Shown: piece after piece, positions 45,359-57,797 of the stretch
How positions within the stretch are numbered: position 1 is the stretch's first letter
How the letters are laid out: each line of letters opens with the position of its first letter
From: Paracoccus saliphilus
GTDB lineage: Bacteria > Pseudomonadota > Alphaproteobacteria > Rhodobacterales > Rhodobacteraceae
Assembly: GCF_028553805.1 (NCBI RefSeq)
Contig: NZ_CP067140.1
Span: forward strand, 2,418,001-2,482,000
Length of the DNA stretch: 64,000 nt
Direction of reading: 5' to 3'
Notes under the pieces: model-generated
What the model was told of the DNA's origin: nothing
The model's input: only the letters and a program-made list of their open reading frames with translations
The model's database searches: none
Position numbers and translations under genes: made by a program

Positions 45359-46651
45359 TCAGTCGGCAAAGGGGTCAGTCACGAGGATGGTGTCATCGCG
45401 TTCGGGGCTGGTGGACAGCAATGCGACGGGGCATTGGATCAGTTCCTCAACCCGACGCACATATTTGATCGCCTCGGCGGGCAGATCGGCCCAGCTTCGG
45501 GCGCCGGCGGTCGATTCCTGCCAGCCATCAAGCTCTTCATAGATCGGCGTGACCCTAGCCTGCAACGCGGCGGCGGTGGGCAGATAGTCGTAATGCTTGC
45601 CGTCGATCTCGTAGCCCACGCAGATTTTCAGCTTCTCGAACCCGTCCAGCACGTCCAGCTTGGTCAGGGCGATGCCATTGACCCCCGAGATCGCGCAGGT
45701 CTGGCGCACCAGCACCGCGTCGAACCAGCCGCAGCGGCGCTGACGCCCGGTGACGGTGCCGAATTCGTGGCCGCGTTCGCCAAGGCGTTGGCCGTCATCG
45801 TCGTGAAGCTCGGTCGGGAACGGGCCTTCGCCGACGCGGGTCGTGTAGGCCTTGACGATTCCCAGCACGAAATCGATCGCTCCCGGCCCCATCCCGGTGC
45901 CCGAGGCCGCCATGCCCGACATGGTGGTCGAACTGGTCACATAGGGATAGGTGCCGAAATCGATATCGAGCAGCGAGCCCTGCGCGCCCTCGAACAGGAT
46001 GCGCTTGCCGGATTTGCGCGCCTCGGCCATGACCTTCCAGACCGGCTGCGCATAAGGCAACAGCTTGGGCGCGATCTCCAGCAGCGTAGCTTTCAGCGCC
46101 GCCCGGTCGATCGGCTCGGCGCCCAATCCCTGCCGCAGCGCATCGTGATGGGCCAAGAGCCGGTCGAGCCGCGCATCCAGCGTATCTTCATCGCCCAGAT
46201 CGGCGACGCGGATGGTGCGGCGGCCAACCTTGTCCTCATAGGCCGGGCCAATGCCGCGCCCCGTGGTGCCGATCTTGGCCTTGCCCGCGGCCTCTTCGCG
46301 CAGCTTGTCGAGATCCTGGTGCAGCGGTAGGATCAGCGGCGTATTCTCGGCGATCATCAGGTTCTCGGTCGAGATCTTGACGCCCTGCGCGGTCAACCTG
46401 TCGATTTCACCGAACAGCGACCACGGGTCCAGGACCACGCCATTGCCGATCACCGCCAGCTTGCCCTCGCGCACAATCCCCGAGGGCAGCAGCGAAAGCT
46501 TGAACACCGTATTGCCGATGACCAGCGTATGGCCGGCATTATGGCCGCCCTGAAACCGTGCGATCACATCGGCACGCTCGCTGAGCCAATCGACGATCTT
46601 GCCCTTGCCCTCGTCGCCCCATTGTGCGCCGACAACCACCACATTGGCCAT
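45359..46651 (-). CDS. purA: Adenylosuccinate synthetase
   Basis: 430 residues with AAGGACC before the ATG. Motifs: [20 protein letters not shown] at the start, [28 protein letters not shown], and the GTP-binding [10 protein letters not shown]. It makes adenylosuccinate from IMP and aspartate, with GTP, in AMP synthesis. Repeat copy B lies upstream of its start. Confidence 0.97.
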   Translation of the reverse strand: MANVVVVGAQWGDEGKGKIVDWLSERADVIARFQGGHNAGHTLVIGNTVFKLSLLPSGIVREGKLAVIGNGVVLDPWSLFGEIDRLTAQGVKISTENLMIAENTPLILPLHQDLDKLREEAAGKAKIGTTGRGIGPAYEDKVGRRTIRVADLGDEDTLDARLDRLLAHHDALRQGLGAEPIDRAALKATLLEIAPKLLPYAQPVWKVMAEARKSGKRILFEGAQGSLLDIDFGTYPYVTSSTTMSGMAASGTGMGPGAIDFVLGIVKAYTTRVGEGPFPTELHDDDGQRLGERGHEFGTVTGRQRRCGWFDAVLVRQTCAISGVNGIALTKLDVLDGFEKLKICVGYEIDGKHYDYLPTAAALQARVTPIYEELDGWQESTAGARSWADLPAEAIKYVRRVEELIQCPVALLSTSPERDDTILVTDPFAD

Positions 46652-46761
46652 GAACCGGTCCTTCCATTGCCCGAAAATTGTCCGCAGCAGGGTCTAGCGC
46701 ATGAGACAGGCGGGGAAAAGCGGGGATTTCGATCGGGCGAATCTTGCCGTCACCGAAGGCT

Positions 46762-46845
46762 GGGGGCTCTGCCCCCGCGCAGGCCTGTTTCTCCCATGGA
46801 AACAGGCCTGCGCTCCCCCGGGATATTTTTCATGAAGAAGAAAGG
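46762..46845 (+). repeat. Dispersed hairpin element, copy B
   Basis: GGGGGCTCTGCCCCC hairpin, then an inserted perfect 13-base stem (GCAGGCCTGTTTC / GAAACAGGCCTGC), then CCCCCGGGATATTTTTCATG and AAGAAGAAA. Same consensus as copies at 35081 and 50345; here it lies antisense, between slyX and purA. Confidence 0.75.
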
Positions 46846-46852
46846 GGCGCGT

Positions 46853-47071
46853 TTACCAATGCGGCGGGCGCTGGTCGGCCAGCGGGACGGTGCCGCCTGC
46901 CTCGGCCTCGCGTTCGGCTTCGGCCCGCATGAGCATTTCGACACGGCGGGTCAGCCGGGCGATCTCGGTATCCTGCCGGGCGATGACGTCGCTCAGATCG
47001 TCCGTCAGGCGCGTCAGATGGGCGAGCGCCTCTTCCAGATGCTCGATCCGTGTGACCTGCTGCTTGTCCAT
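46853..47071 (-). CDS. slyX: SlyX family protein
   Basis: 72 residues from an ATG at 47071. Coiled-coil protein ([38 protein letters not shown]) ending in RPPHW, the characteristic SlyX tail. Function unknown in most bacteria. Divergent from hisS, 53 bases apart. Confidence 0.85.
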   Translation of the reverse strand: MDKQQVTRIEHLEEALAHLTRLTDDLSDVIARQDTEIARLTRRVEMLMRAEAEREAEAGGTVPLADQRPPHW

Positions 47072-47124
47072 TTGGCCCCCTTCCGTTAGAGCAGCCACGG
47101 ATTTGGCCGGAAAGGCACAGGACC

Positions 47125-48609
47125 ATGGCGAAGGATAAAAAGAAACAACCCCGTCCCAAGGCGGAAACGCCGAAGGGCTTTCGCGACTATTTTGGCGCGG
47201 ACGTGACCGAACGCAAGGCGATGCTGGACCGTATCGCGGAAATCTACCACCGCCACGGGTTCGACCCGCTGGAGACCAGTGCCGTCGAGACGGTCGAGGC
47301 GCTTGGGAAATTCCTGCCCGATGTGGATCGTCCCAATGCCGGTGTCTTCGCATGGCAGGAAGAGGCGGTGCCGGGCGGCGGCTCGGGCGACTGGCTGGCG
47401 CTGCGCTATGACCTGACCGCACCGCTGGCGCGGGTGGCGGCGCAGTTCCGCAACGATCTGCCCACGCCCTACCGGCGCTATGCGATGGGCCCCGTCTGGC
47501 GCAACGAGAAGCCGGGGCCGGGGCGGTTCCGGCAGTTCTATCAATGCGATGCGGATACGGTCGGCTCGGCCTCGGTGGCGGCGGATGCCGAGATCTGCGC
47601 GATGCTGGCCGATGCGCTGGAAGCCGTGGGGATCGCGCGGGGCGATTACATCGTGCGGATCAATAACCGCAAGGTGCTGAACGGCGTGCTGGAGGCAGCA
47701 GGTGTCGATGGCTCCGCGACGGCCGAGGACGTGCTGCGCCAGATCGACAAGTTCGACAAGGTCGGGCGCGACGGAGTGCTATCCCTGCTGACCACCGGCC
47801 GCAAGGATGACAGCGGCGCCTTTATCGACGGCGTCGGGCTGAGCGAGGCGCAGGCCGCGCCGGTTCTGGCCTTCCTGACCTCGAAGGGCGGCGACAATGC
47901 CGCCACTCTGGACAACCTGCATGCGGCGGTGGGCGCATCGGGTATCGGTGCCGAGGGCGTGGACGAGCTGGCGCAAATCGCCGCCATGCTGAAGGCCATG
48001 GGCATCGGCGAGGATCGCGCGGTGATCGACCCCTCGGTGGTGCGGGGCCTCGGTTACTATACCGGGCCGGTCTTCGAGGCGGAATTGACCTTCGAGATCC
48101 TCGACGACAAGGGCCGCAAGCGGCAATTCGGCTCTGTCGCGGGCGGCGGGCGTTATGACGGGCTGGTGGAACGCTTTACCGGTCAGAAGGTCCCGGCGAC
48201 CGGGATCAGCATTGGCGTGGACCGGCTGCTGGCCGCGCTGCGCGCCAAGGGGCTGGCCGGTGCGGATGCCATGGGGCCGGTGGTCGTGACGGTGATGGAT
48301 CGCGACCGGATGGCCGATTACCAGGCCATGGCCGCCGATCTGCGCGCCGCCGGGATTCGGGCCGAGGTCTATCTGGGCAATCCGAAGAATTTCGGCAACC
48401 AGTTGAAATATGCCGACAAGCGCAGCGCTCCGGTCGCCATCATCCAGGGCGGGGACGAGGCCGAGCGCGGCGTGGTGCAGGTCAAGGACCTGGTGCTGGG
48501 CGCGAAACTCGCCACCGAGGCCAGTCATGACGAATGGAAAGCGCAGCCTGCGCAGACCGAGGTTTCGCGTGCGGATCTGGTGAGCGAAGTGCGGCGGATT
48601 CTCGGATGA
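47125..48609 (+). CDS. hisS: Histidyl-tRNA synthetase
   Basis: 494 residues, class II synthetase of the longer alphaproteobacterial type. Motif 1 region ([20 protein letters not shown]), motif 2 ([27 protein letters not shown]), and the histidine-specific [16 protein letters not shown], then GGGRYDGL and motif 3 ([15 protein letters not shown]). A C-terminal anticodon-binding domain follows. It heads a hisS-hisZ-hisG operon with ATGA overlaps. The start region is Lys-rich with no clear Shine-Dalgarno except AGGCACAGGA. Confidence 0.96.
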   Translation: MAKDKKKQPRPKAETPKGFRDYFGADVTERKAMLDRIAEIYHRHGFDPLETSAVETVEALGKFLPDVDRPNAGVFAWQEEAVPGGGSGDWLALRYDLTAPLARVAAQFRNDLPTPYRRYAMGPVWRNEKPGPGRFRQFYQCDADTVGSASVAADAEICAMLADALEAVGIARGDYIVRINNRKVLNGVLEAAGVDGSATAEDVLRQIDKFDKVGRDGVLSLLTTGRKDDSGAFIDGVGLSEAQAAPVLAFLTSKGGDNAATLDNLHAAVGASGIGAEGVDELAQIAAMLKAMGIGEDRAVIDPSVVRGLGYYTGPVFEAELTFEILDDKGRKRQFGSVAGGGRYDGLVERFTGQKVPATGISIGVDRLLAALRAKGLAGADAMGPVVVTVMDRDRMADYQAMAADLRAAGIRAEVYLGNPKNFGNQLKYADKRSAPVAIIQGGDEAERGVVQVKDLVLGAKLATEASHDEWKAQPAQTEVSRADLVSEVRRILG

Positions 48610-49664
48610 CCTCCAAGCGCGACAAGCAGGCAGTTGGCCAGAAGCTGCTGGCGGCATTCCGCGATGCCGGGGCGGTCGAGATCGCGCCCGATATCCTGTT
48701 GCCCGCCGAAAGCCTGCTGGATCTCTATGGCGAGGATATCCGCGCCCGCGCCTATGTCACCGCCGACCCGATCCGGGGCGAGATGATGCTGCGGCCCGAT
48801 TTCACCGTGCCCGTGGTTCAGGCGCATATGGAAAACGGGGCGGAACCCGCGCGCTATTGCTATCTGGGCGAGGTGTTCCGCAAGCAGGACATGGGCGATA
48901 CCCGCCCCGAGAACCCGCGCGACAATGAATATCTGCAGGCGGGGTTCGAGCTGTTCTCACGCGAAGCAAGCGCAGATGCCGAGATATTCGCCTTGTTCCA
49001 TCGCCTTCTGACCCCCTATGGCGCCCGGTCCGAAACTGGCGATATGGGCCTGCTGCGGGACGCGGTCCGGGGCCTGCCCCTGCCCGATCCACGCCGCGAT
49101 GCGCTGCTGCATCACATCTGGCGGCCCGTGCGTTTTCAACGCCTGCTGGCGCGTTTCTCGACCCCGACCATGGCCCGCGACTTCCCGGAGGCGCAGGCCA
49201 ATTGGGCGGGCCTGCGCAGCGAGTCGGAAATGGTGACACGGATCGCCCGGCTGCGCGCCGATGCCGCCACCGCGCCGCTGCCCGCCATCTGGAGCGAGCG
49301 GCTTGAACGGCTTTTCGCGGTGCGTGGCCCTGCGCCAGAGGCGCTCTTGGCGCTGCGGGAACTCGCATCGGACTGGTCCGGGATCGCACCGGCGGTCGAA
49401 CGGATCGAGGCCCGGTTCGCGGCGATATCCAATGCCGGGATCAACCCGGCGCAGGTGGTGTTCGATGCCAGCCATGGCCGGACGACGATGGAATATTACG
49501 ACGGCTTCACCTTCAGCTTCCTGGCCGGGCATCCGGATTGGCCGCCGCTGGCCACGGGCGGGCGCTATGATGCGCTGACGGCAGTGCTGGGCAAGGGCCG
49601 TGCCATCCCGGCCGTGGGCGGCATCATCCGCCCCGGATTGCTGGCGGAACTGGAGGCGACATGA
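48606..49664 (+). CDS. hisZ: ATP phosphoribosyltransferase regulatory subunit
   Basis: 352 residues from the ATG at 48606, overlapping hisS. It is a HisRS-like protein that lacks aminoacylation: the motif 2-like [16 protein letters not shown] and [10 protein letters not shown], then the altered C-terminal [20 protein letters not shown]. It pairs with the short HisG to form the first, regulated enzyme of histidine synthesis. The direct link to hisS and hisG in one operon supports the call. Confidence 0.93.
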   Translation: MTSKRDKQAVGQKLLAAFRDAGAVEIAPDILLPAESLLDLYGEDIRARAYVTADPIRGEMMLRPDFTVPVVQAHMENGAEPARYCYLGEVFRKQDMGDTRPENPRDNEYLQAGFELFSREASADAEIFALFHRLLTPYGARSETGDMGLLRDAVRGLPLPDPRRDALLHHIWRPVRFQRLLARFSTPTMARDFPEAQANWAGLRSESEMVTRIARLRADAATAPLPAIWSERLERLFAVRGPAPEALLALRELASDWSGIAPAVERIEARFAAISNAGINPAQVVFDASHGRTTMEYYDGFTFSFLAGHPDWPPLATGGRYDALTAVLGKGRAIPAVGGIIRPGLLAELEAT

Positions 49665-50341
49665 TCCGGCTTGGGGTGCCCTCCAAAGGGCGGTTGATGG
49701 AGCAGGCATTCGACTGGTTCGCCGAACGCGGCGTGCGGTTGTCGCGCAGCGGTTCGGATCGCGAATATGCCGGACAGGTCGATGGGGCCGAGAACGTGTC
49801 GCTGGTGCTGCTGTCGGCGGGGGAGATTCCGCGGGAGCTGCGGGCGGGCCGGATCGAGCTGGGCGTGACCGGCACCGACCTGGTCCGCGAGAAGCTGGCC
49901 GGATGGCGCTCGGATATCGTCGAACTCGCCGGGATGGGCTTTGGCCATGCCGACCTGATCCTTGCGGTTCCCGAATGCTGGCGCGATTGCGAGACCCTGG
50001 ACGACCTGTCCTCCATCGCCCGGGATTTCCGGGCGGCGCACGGGTTCCGGCTGCGGATCGCGACGAAATATCACCGGCTGGTGCGGGCATGGCTGGCACG
50101 CCACGAGGTCGCGGACTACCAGTTGGTGGACAGCCAGGGCGCGACCGAGGGCACGGTGGCGAATCAGACCGCCGAGGCCATCGCCGATATCACCAGTTCG
50201 GGCGAAACCCTGCGCGCCAACAACCTGAAAATCCTGTCGGAAGAGCCGGTCCTGCGGTCTCAGGCGACACTGTTTGTCAGCCGCGCGGCCCTAGGGTCCG
50301 AAATGGATCGCTTCCTGTCGCAGCTTGGGGTGGCAGCGTAG
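49661..50341 (+). CDS. hisG: ATP phosphoribosyltransferase catalytic subunit, short form
   Basis: 226 residues, the short form lacking the C-terminal regulatory domain, so dependent on HisZ. Features: [50 protein letters not shown] and [13 protein letters not shown]. It condenses ATP with PRPP. GGAGGCGAC precedes the ATG and the start overlaps hisZ. Repeat copy C follows directly after the stop. Confidence 0.95.
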   Translation: MIRLGVPSKGRLMEQAFDWFAERGVRLSRSGSDREYAGQVDGAENVSLVLLSAGEIPRELRAGRIELGVTGTDLVREKLAGWRSDIVELAGMGFGHADLILAVPECWRDCETLDDLSSIARDFRAAHGFRLRIATKYHRLVRAWLARHEVADYQLVDSQGATEGTVANQTAEAIADITSSGETLRANNLKILSEEPVLRSQATLFVSRAALGSEMDRFLSQLGVAA

Positions 50342-50344
50342 AAA

Positions 50345-50413
50345 GGGGGCTGTCCGCCCCCGCCCGGCCCATGCGGGCCGGACTCCCCCGAGGATATTTT
50401 CGTAAAGAAGAAA
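50345..50413 (+). repeat. Dispersed hairpin element, copy C
   Basis: GGGGGC-TGTCC-GCCCCC hairpin, a second GCCCGGCCC/GGGCCGGAC-like hairpin, then CTCCCCCGAGGATATTTTCG and AAAGAAGAAA. It follows hisG immediately and precedes the SOS region of uvrA, so a terminator role is likely here. Confidence 0.75.
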
Positions 50414-50483
50414 TGATCTTGGAGGCGCTTCTTCGAGATTGCTTGCCGAGATGGCCGTTACCCATTTCGCTGCTTGCGGTTTC

Positions 50484-50498
50484 GTTCGCTTTATGTTC
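50484..50498 (+). promoter_or_regulatory. LexA (SOS) box upstream of uvrA
   Basis: GTTC-GCTTTAT-GTTC, an exact GTTC-N7-GTTC direct repeat, the LexA operator form known in Alphaproteobacteria including Rhodobacter. It lies 68 bases before the chosen uvrA start, suited to overlap the promoter. Confidence 0.75.
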
Positions 50499-50565
50499 TC
50501 TTAAGCTGGTTGCTTTTTCGGGTGCCGGCATTATGTCTGGCAGCGGATCGGTCGGGGCACGCCTT

Positions 50566-53420
<2,855 letters not shown>

Positions 53421-53424
<4 letters not shown>

Positions 53425-53792
53425 CTCCGATCCAGTGGCAGCGGGTCGAGGGCGGGCTGGTCTTTGCGGCCGCCCTGCCCCTTGCCGGTGTGATGCAACC
53501 CGGTTGGCCGCTCTGGCTCTGGCCGCTTGCGCTTCTGGCGCCCGATCTATCCATGCTGGGCTATCTGGCCGGGCCACGCATTGGGGCCGCGATCTACAAC
53601 GCGTTTCACCTTTATGCAGGCGGGCTGTTGCTGGCGCTGTTGGGTTTGTTGACCGGCCAGCCGCCGCTGATCGCTGCCGGTGCGATCTGGCTTGCACATG
53701 CCGGAATCGATCGCGCCCTGGGTTATGGACTGAAATCCGCGACCGGCTTTCGCGACACCCATCTGGGCCGGATCGGTGGCGCTTTCCGGTAA
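53421..53792 (+). CDS. DUF4260 family membrane protein
   Basis: 123 residues whose ATG overlaps the uvrA stop, so probably co-transcribed. Three or four membrane segments ([47 protein letters not shown]) and the conserved ending [20 protein letters not shown] with THLGRIG, characteristic of DUF4260. Function unknown; link to SOS-induced uvrA expression may be incidental. Confidence 0.8.
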
Positions 53793-53950
53793 CGCCGCTT
53801 CGAATGAGCCGTTATCGCTCCGGCCTGCGCCGCTGTCTTTCGCCAAACAAAAAATCTGCCGAAACTCCGAATTTTCCCCTTGCACCCCTCGGCTCAGTCC
53901 CATAAATCACCGCTCACCGGAGGCGAAACGAAATGCTTTCGGAACAGGAT

Positions 53951-54025
53951 GCGGGCGTAGCTCAGGGGTAGAGCATAACCTTGCCAAGGTTAGGGTCGTG
54001 AGTTCGAATCTCATCGCCCGCTCCA
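53951..54025 (+). tRNA. tRNA-Gly (anticodon GCC)
   Basis: 75 bases including an encoded CCA. The acceptor GCGGGCG pairs with CGCCCGC; D-arm GCTC...GAGC; anticodon stem AACCT/AGGTT-type around loop TTGCCAA gives anticodon GCC; T-loop GTTCGAATC. It marks the border between core genes and the accessory island on its 3' side, a common integration site. Confidence 0.92.
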
Positions 54026-54494
54026 TAAACTTCCAATTACCCATGGAAGTTCAATCACTTGCATGGCAATGTGTCCCACGCGAAATTCGCGCATGGGACA
54101 CGTCTGCTTTTGGCATTTTGAGTCGCAACTATCGCCGCTCTGGGTAACTTATCCGCAGGCGCAAAAGACCGGTCGCAGCCCAAAGCGGACCCATTTTCTG
54201 GCGACTCGTTTCCCCAGAGAGCTTATGCAGGTCGGGCGGGAAGCAGCCATTCGCTGCGCTAAGCACTTGTCTTGGCGGTTCGCTGAAAGCGGACGCTCAG
54301 AGGACTGCGGAAGCGATGAACGCGATCGGCGACAAACTGAGCAGATCGATGCAGGTGAGCATGGGCTGAACTCAGGTGTTGCGTCGATATGCTGAATCAC
54401 TTCTTGCAGTTCACCAAAATTTAACGCAACAGTTGGTAAAGATGAAAAAACGCAGAAAATCTGCTAAAATCTTACTTTACGCAGAGGTGGACCC
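54026..54494. other. Intergenic region between tRNA-Gly and the RloA gene, with a long hairpin
   Basis: No supportable gene. An imperfect hairpin at 54071-54101 has outer arms GTGTCCCA / TGGGACAC and inner arms CGCGA / TCGCG; it may be the tRNA terminator or a recombination site. A small repeat GCAGA-AAA-TCTGC (54452-54464) sits just before the RloA gene, in promoter position, and could be an operator. An integrase gene is not seen. Confidence 0.45.
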
Positions 54495-55793
54495 ATGTTG
54501 ATTGAATTCACGGTGTCTAACTACAGATCAATCTCAGAACCGATTGTGTTCTCTGCTGTAGCCAGTGCATCAGCCGCAAAGCACCCGAACGTCACCCATG
54601 AGACAGGGAACTCCCTCGCTCCCAACGTGCTGACTTCTGCTGTTATCTTCGGCCCGAATGCATCGGGCAAAACTTCATTATTCAGCGCAGTAAGCTTCTT
54701 TCGCCTACTCGTCGTCACTTCCGCAAGCCGGAGAAGCCAAGGCGAGGCGATTGCCTTTTCTCCGAATAAGATGTCCCTTGAGTGCCGCAAAAACCCCACA
54801 ACGATGGAGATGGTTTTTTCACACGAGGGCGAGGTTTTTCAATATGGTTTCACGCTGACCAATGAGCGCGTTTTGGAAGAGTGGCTTCTTGCTCGGACCT
54901 CTAAACATGGCAGCAAGACTCGAGAGATTTTCGCGCGAGCGTACGATCCTGAATCGGAAAGCTACGAGTGGACGATAAATGAGGGTCAGGTACCTGGTGA
55001 GCGAGAAACTTGGAAGTCCTCGACGCGGGACAACGCACTATTTTTATCGACCGCTGTGCAGTTGAACTCAAAAACACTGGGGAAACCCTATGAATGGATC
55101 AGAAGCGGACTCCACGTCATCCTGAGCGGCGAGCGCATCACCAAAGATTTCTCTGCGCAGCTTTTGCAAAACAAAAAATACCGGCCTCGCATCATGGACT
55201 TTATCAAGGCGCTTGACCTGCCCATTGAGGGTTTTCGAATTGAGGAGCGACCGCACGAAATCCCCGATTCTTTAAGGCAACTGCTTTCGGACAAAGCGCT
55301 CTCAGAAATGGCCGAAAACGTCAAAGGCGAGAAGGACTATCGGGTTTTCGCTAAACATCGAAACGCCGAGGGTGATGTTGTTGAGCTGCTGCTTGAGGAG
55401 GAAAGTGACGGCACCCAGGCAATGTTCGGCATGGCGGGACCGATCATTGATGTCCTTGAAAATGGTGAGACCCTACTGATCGATGAGCTGAGCAACAGCC
55501 TCCATCCCTTGGCACTCAAGGGGCTTGTTGGCCTGTTCCAAGACGAACGGCATAATCCAAAGGGCGCGCAACTGATCTTTACGAGCCACGAGACTTCGAT
55601 CATCTCTAAGGATTTCATGCACAAAGATCAAATCTGGTTTATTCACCGCCCCGATAACCAGCATACCGAGCTGACGCCTCTGTCGGACTTCAATGTGCGT
55701 GAAGTGGAAGCGTTCCAGCGCGCATATCTTGGTGGGAAGTATGGGGCTATCCCCAACGTTCGGAGGATGTTGTATGCCGGCGAGGAGCGATAA
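54495..55793 (+). CDS. RloA/AbiLi-like AAA ATPase (putative anti-phage system)
   Basis: 432 residues with GAGGTGG before the ATG. Classic AAA_15/ABC-type ATPase: MLIEFTVSNYRSISEPIVFS at the start, Walker A GPNASGKTS (53-61), Walker B LLIDELSNSLHP (327-338), and FTSHETSII. Together with the overlapping RloB gene it matches the RloA-RloB pair, equivalent to the AbiL abortive infection genes (AbiLi/AbiLii). It probably senses phage by ATP-dependent means and controls the partner nuclease; mechanism is inferred from the family. Codon use is less GC-rich than the core. Confidence 0.8.
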   Translation: MLIEFTVSNYRSISEPIVFSAVASASAAKHPNVTHETGNSLAPNVLTSAVIFGPNASGKTSLFSAVSFFRLLVVTSASRRSQGEAIAFSPNKMSLECRKNPTTMEMVFSHEGEVFQYGFTLTNERVLEEWLLARTSKHGSKTREIFARAYDPESESYEWTINEGQVPGERETWKSSTRDNALFLSTAVQLNSKTLGKPYEWIRSGLHVILSGERITKDFSAQLLQNKKYRPRIMDFIKALDLPIEGFRIEERPHEIPDSLRQLLSDKALSEMAENVKGEKDYRVFAKHRNAEGDVVELLLEEESDGTQAMFGMAGPIIDVLENGETLLIDELSNSLHPLALKGLVGLFQDERHNPKGAQLIFTSHETSIISKDFMHKDQIWFIHRPDNQHTELTPLSDFNVREVEAFQRAYLGGKYGAIPNVRRMLYAGEER

Positions 55794-56478
55794 GCTTTTC
55801 CAGAAGCGGGGCAAGACCGCGAAGCAGCTTGCACGTCGCGCGGCAAGTCGGACCCCAATGCGGCGGGTACTGATTGTTACCGAAGGCGAAGTGACCGAGG
55901 TCGAGTACTTTGAGGCCCTTAAATCGCTCTTGAAGCTCGTAAGTGTCGACCTCAACATTTGCGGAAAAGAGTGTGACAGTTCACCAACGGCCGTCGTGCG
56001 CTATGCTCTGCAGCGCGCGGACGCCGAAGGAGCGCACGACAAGGGCGGCTACAATGACGTTTATTGCGTGTTTGATCGCGATACTCACGCTGACTTTGAG
56101 AAGGCACTAAGCCAAATTCTCACGGCAAATAAGCCCAAATCGCTGTTTAAGGGTGAGACAATCACGGCGGTGCCATCATACCCGTGCTTTGAGGTCTGGT
56201 TACTGATGCATTTCGTCGACAGCCGTGCGCCATTCGCTGCCGCAAATGGAAAGACCGTGGCCCAGGTTGTGGAAGCCGAACTCAAAAAACATTCGCCGTT
56301 CGAGAATTTCGCCAAATCGCTAACCAAAGAAATGGTCGAAGCGTTGCAGGCCAACACGGACAATGCGATTGAGCGGGCTGAGAAGGTCATGCGGGACGCC
56401 GAAAAGACCGGTGAATTGAACCCTTCAACTGAGGTCCATCTGCTTGTCAAGGCACTGTACGACCTTCAACGCAAGTAG
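55774..56478 (+). CDS. RloB/AbiLii-like putative nuclease (TOPRIM-type)
   Basis: 234 residues from the ATG at 55774 (GGAGG seven bases upstream), overlapping RloA by 20 bases. RloB family pattern: basic N-terminus, then VLIVTEGEVTEVEYFEALK with the acidic TEGE-x-TE motif (36-42), VYCVFDRDTH (97-105), and SYPCFEVWLLMHF (135-147). The E...DxD arrangement resembles TOPRIM nucleases. It is the predicted effector of the two-gene system. A longer frame from 55693 lies within RloA and is rejected. Confidence 0.8.
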   Translation: MPARSDKLFQKRGKTAKQLARRAASRTPMRRVLIVTEGEVTEVEYFEALKSLLKLVSVDLNICGKECDSSPTAVVRYALQRADAEGAHDKGGYNDVYCVFDRDTHADFEKALSQILTANKPKSLFKGETITAVPSYPCFEVWLLMHFVDSRAPFAAANGKTVAQVVEAELKKHSPFENFAKSLTKEMVEALQANTDNAIERAEKVMRDAEKTGELNPSTEVHLLVKALYDLQRK

Positions 56479-56657
56479 CCTGACCTCGCTATGCCAGCCA
56501 CCTGTTGACGCCACTCCTGAATTCTCTTCAATGCCGTTTCGGCCATCTCCCGTCTAAATAGTAGCCTCTGCATGGCAGGGTCCATGCCAGATAAAACCAA
56601 GATAGAATTAGTCTCATCTGTTAGCCACGATTCTGGGTCGGGTTCGCAGTGATGCAT
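56466..56657 (-). CDS. Small hypothetical protein
   Basis: 63 residues from an ATG at 56657 (HHCEPDPESWLTDETNSIL, then a helical basic tail KRIQEWRQQVAGIARSGYLR). No clear ribosome binding site; the frame is open further upstream. It converges on RloB, overlapping its last 13 bases. Composition looks coding, but support is weak. Confidence 0.35.
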   Translation of the reverse strand: MHHCEPDPESWLTDETNSILVLSGMDPAMQRLLFRREMAETALKRIQEWRQQVAGIARSGYLR

Positions 56658-56810
56658 GCGCCGGTTTTCGGTGGTTTTTTCGTGCGACCCTATCGCGGTA
56701 CAGTCAAATGGAAGGCTTGCATTTGTACGCTTGCCGGGAAAGTCCGCAATGCGAGTTGCAACCGCAGAAACAAAGCATTGAAACCAGCGACGGCTCCGGG
56801 CCGGAATGGC

Positions 56811-56834
56811 GAGGGGCACCCTAGGGTGCCCCTC
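56811..56834. terminator. Perfect 24-base palindrome next to the tRNA-like gene
   Basis: Arms GAGGGGCACCC and GGGTGCCCCTC separated only by TA, fully self-complementary, starting three bases from the tRNA 3' end. A terminator for the minus-strand tRNA or part of a recombination site; there is no long T run. Confidence 0.5.
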
Positions 56835-56836
56835 TT

Positions 56837-56910
56837 GTCTCCCGGCGGGACTCGAACCCGCGACCTCCAGTTTATAAGACCGGCGCTCTATCCAGCTGAG
56901 CTACGAAAGT
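56837..56910 (-). tRNA. tRNA-Ile-like gene (anticodon TAT) with a damaged acceptor stem
   Basis: The minus strand folds as a tRNA: D-arm GCTC...GAGC, anticodon stem CCGGT/ACTGG with loop CTTATAA (anticodon TAT), T-arm GCGGG-TTCGAGT-CCCGC. The 3' acceptor CGGGAGA expects a 5' partner TCTCCCG, but ACTTTCG is present, leaving one mismatch and two G-T pairs. No CCA is encoded. This suggests a displaced or partly replaced tRNA, as at an integration site, or an island-borne tRNA. It may still be expressed. Confidence 0.65.
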
Positions 56911-56945
56911 TCAATAAGGCCATATTGCAACTTTGTGGCGAAAAC

Positions 56946-57236
56946 TCAAGGGGAATGAAGGCTGAGTGAGAGTCTGCTTTGCCGAAGCTCCGTCCCTTCG
57001 AAACCGAAGGTGCGAATGACCGCAATGGGCCGATTGGCTGGTTGACCCGGCGCCGTCACCCGAATTTTGTAGATGTCACTATTGCGCATTGCGGTCGCTA
57101 AACTAACTCGATCTTCATAGGCAGCGAATGGCCGGAAAGTCCACACTGTGAACCCGCCCTTGGGAACGTAGATCATGACCCTTACCGGAAACGACCGATC
57201 GTCGATCTTCGATTGTGGTGTTGATCGGCGGCTCAT
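56946..57236 (-). CDS. Hypothetical protein, island gene
   Basis: 96 residues; the ATG overlaps the stop of the upstream gene (ATGA). Basic start SRRSTPQSKIDDRSFPVRVM, then beta-rich text (YVPKGGFTVWTFRPFAAYED). No signal peptide or known motif. Forms a two-gene unit with the gene at 57233. Confidence 0.55.
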   Translation of the reverse strand: MSRRSTPQSKIDDRSFPVRVMIYVPKGGFTVWTFRPFAAYEDRVSLATAMRNSDIYKIRVTAPGQPANRPIAVIRTFGFEGTELRQSRLSLSLHSP

Positions 57237-57574
57237 GCGGACATGGACCTGTAATACTTCTGCCGCTCTTCCTCGTGTTTTTCATCCGAGACGATGTAAT
57301 AGGTCGAGGGCAGGATAATCTTGCCCGTCGCGAACCTCTCGAAAATTTCCTGACCAGCTGCGTCATCATCAGGATTCGACGACTGCAAGGCACCTTCGGT
57401 CGCAGCACATTCGGGATACACCTCCATGTGCATGACCCCCTTGGAATCGCGCCGGAACGTGCAGGAGCAGTTGGAGAGCTGCATCATCATGCCGACAGCG
57501 CCTAAGAGGGTCAGCCCTTTCCATTCCTCAAAGCCAAAATCAGCTTCCATGTTGAAAACGGTATAAGTGGTCAT
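57233..57574 (-). CDS. Hypothetical protein, island gene
   Basis: 113 residues from an ATG at 57574 with AAGAGGTGAG upstream. Acidic protein with a hydrophobic stretch (KGLTLLGAVGMMMQLSNCSC) and a Tyr/Glu-rich end (STYYIVSDEKHEEERQKYYR). Not recognised. It is divergent from the OLD nuclease gene, 223 bases apart, so a functional link is possible but unsupported. Confidence 0.6.
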   Translation of the reverse strand: MTTYTVFNMEADFGFEEWKGLTLLGAVGMMMQLSNCSCTFRRDSKGVMHMEVYPECAATEGALQSSNPDDDAAGQEIFERFATGKIILPSTYYIVSDEKHEEERQKYYRSMSA

Positions 57575-57797
57575 GTTCTCACCTCTTGACGACTCAAGAC
57601 CTGATGAGAACATATAGGGAACATTTGGTCAAGAAGGTGGTTCGGAAATATGTCAGCCTCAACCTTCGCATCAACTTAACCTTCCGTGCAGTGACAGAAG
57701 ATGTAAAGCGGCCACGGTTAAGAAAGAATAATTGTAAACCACTTATTCTCAACATAACGTGAAGAGCTGACATGCACAAAAAGAGAGAGGGTGTGGG

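Noticed and set aside
54063-54395. Open frame of 110 codons after tRNA-Gly
   Set aside because: It crosses the hairpin, has no ribosome binding site, and its composition is not protein-like.
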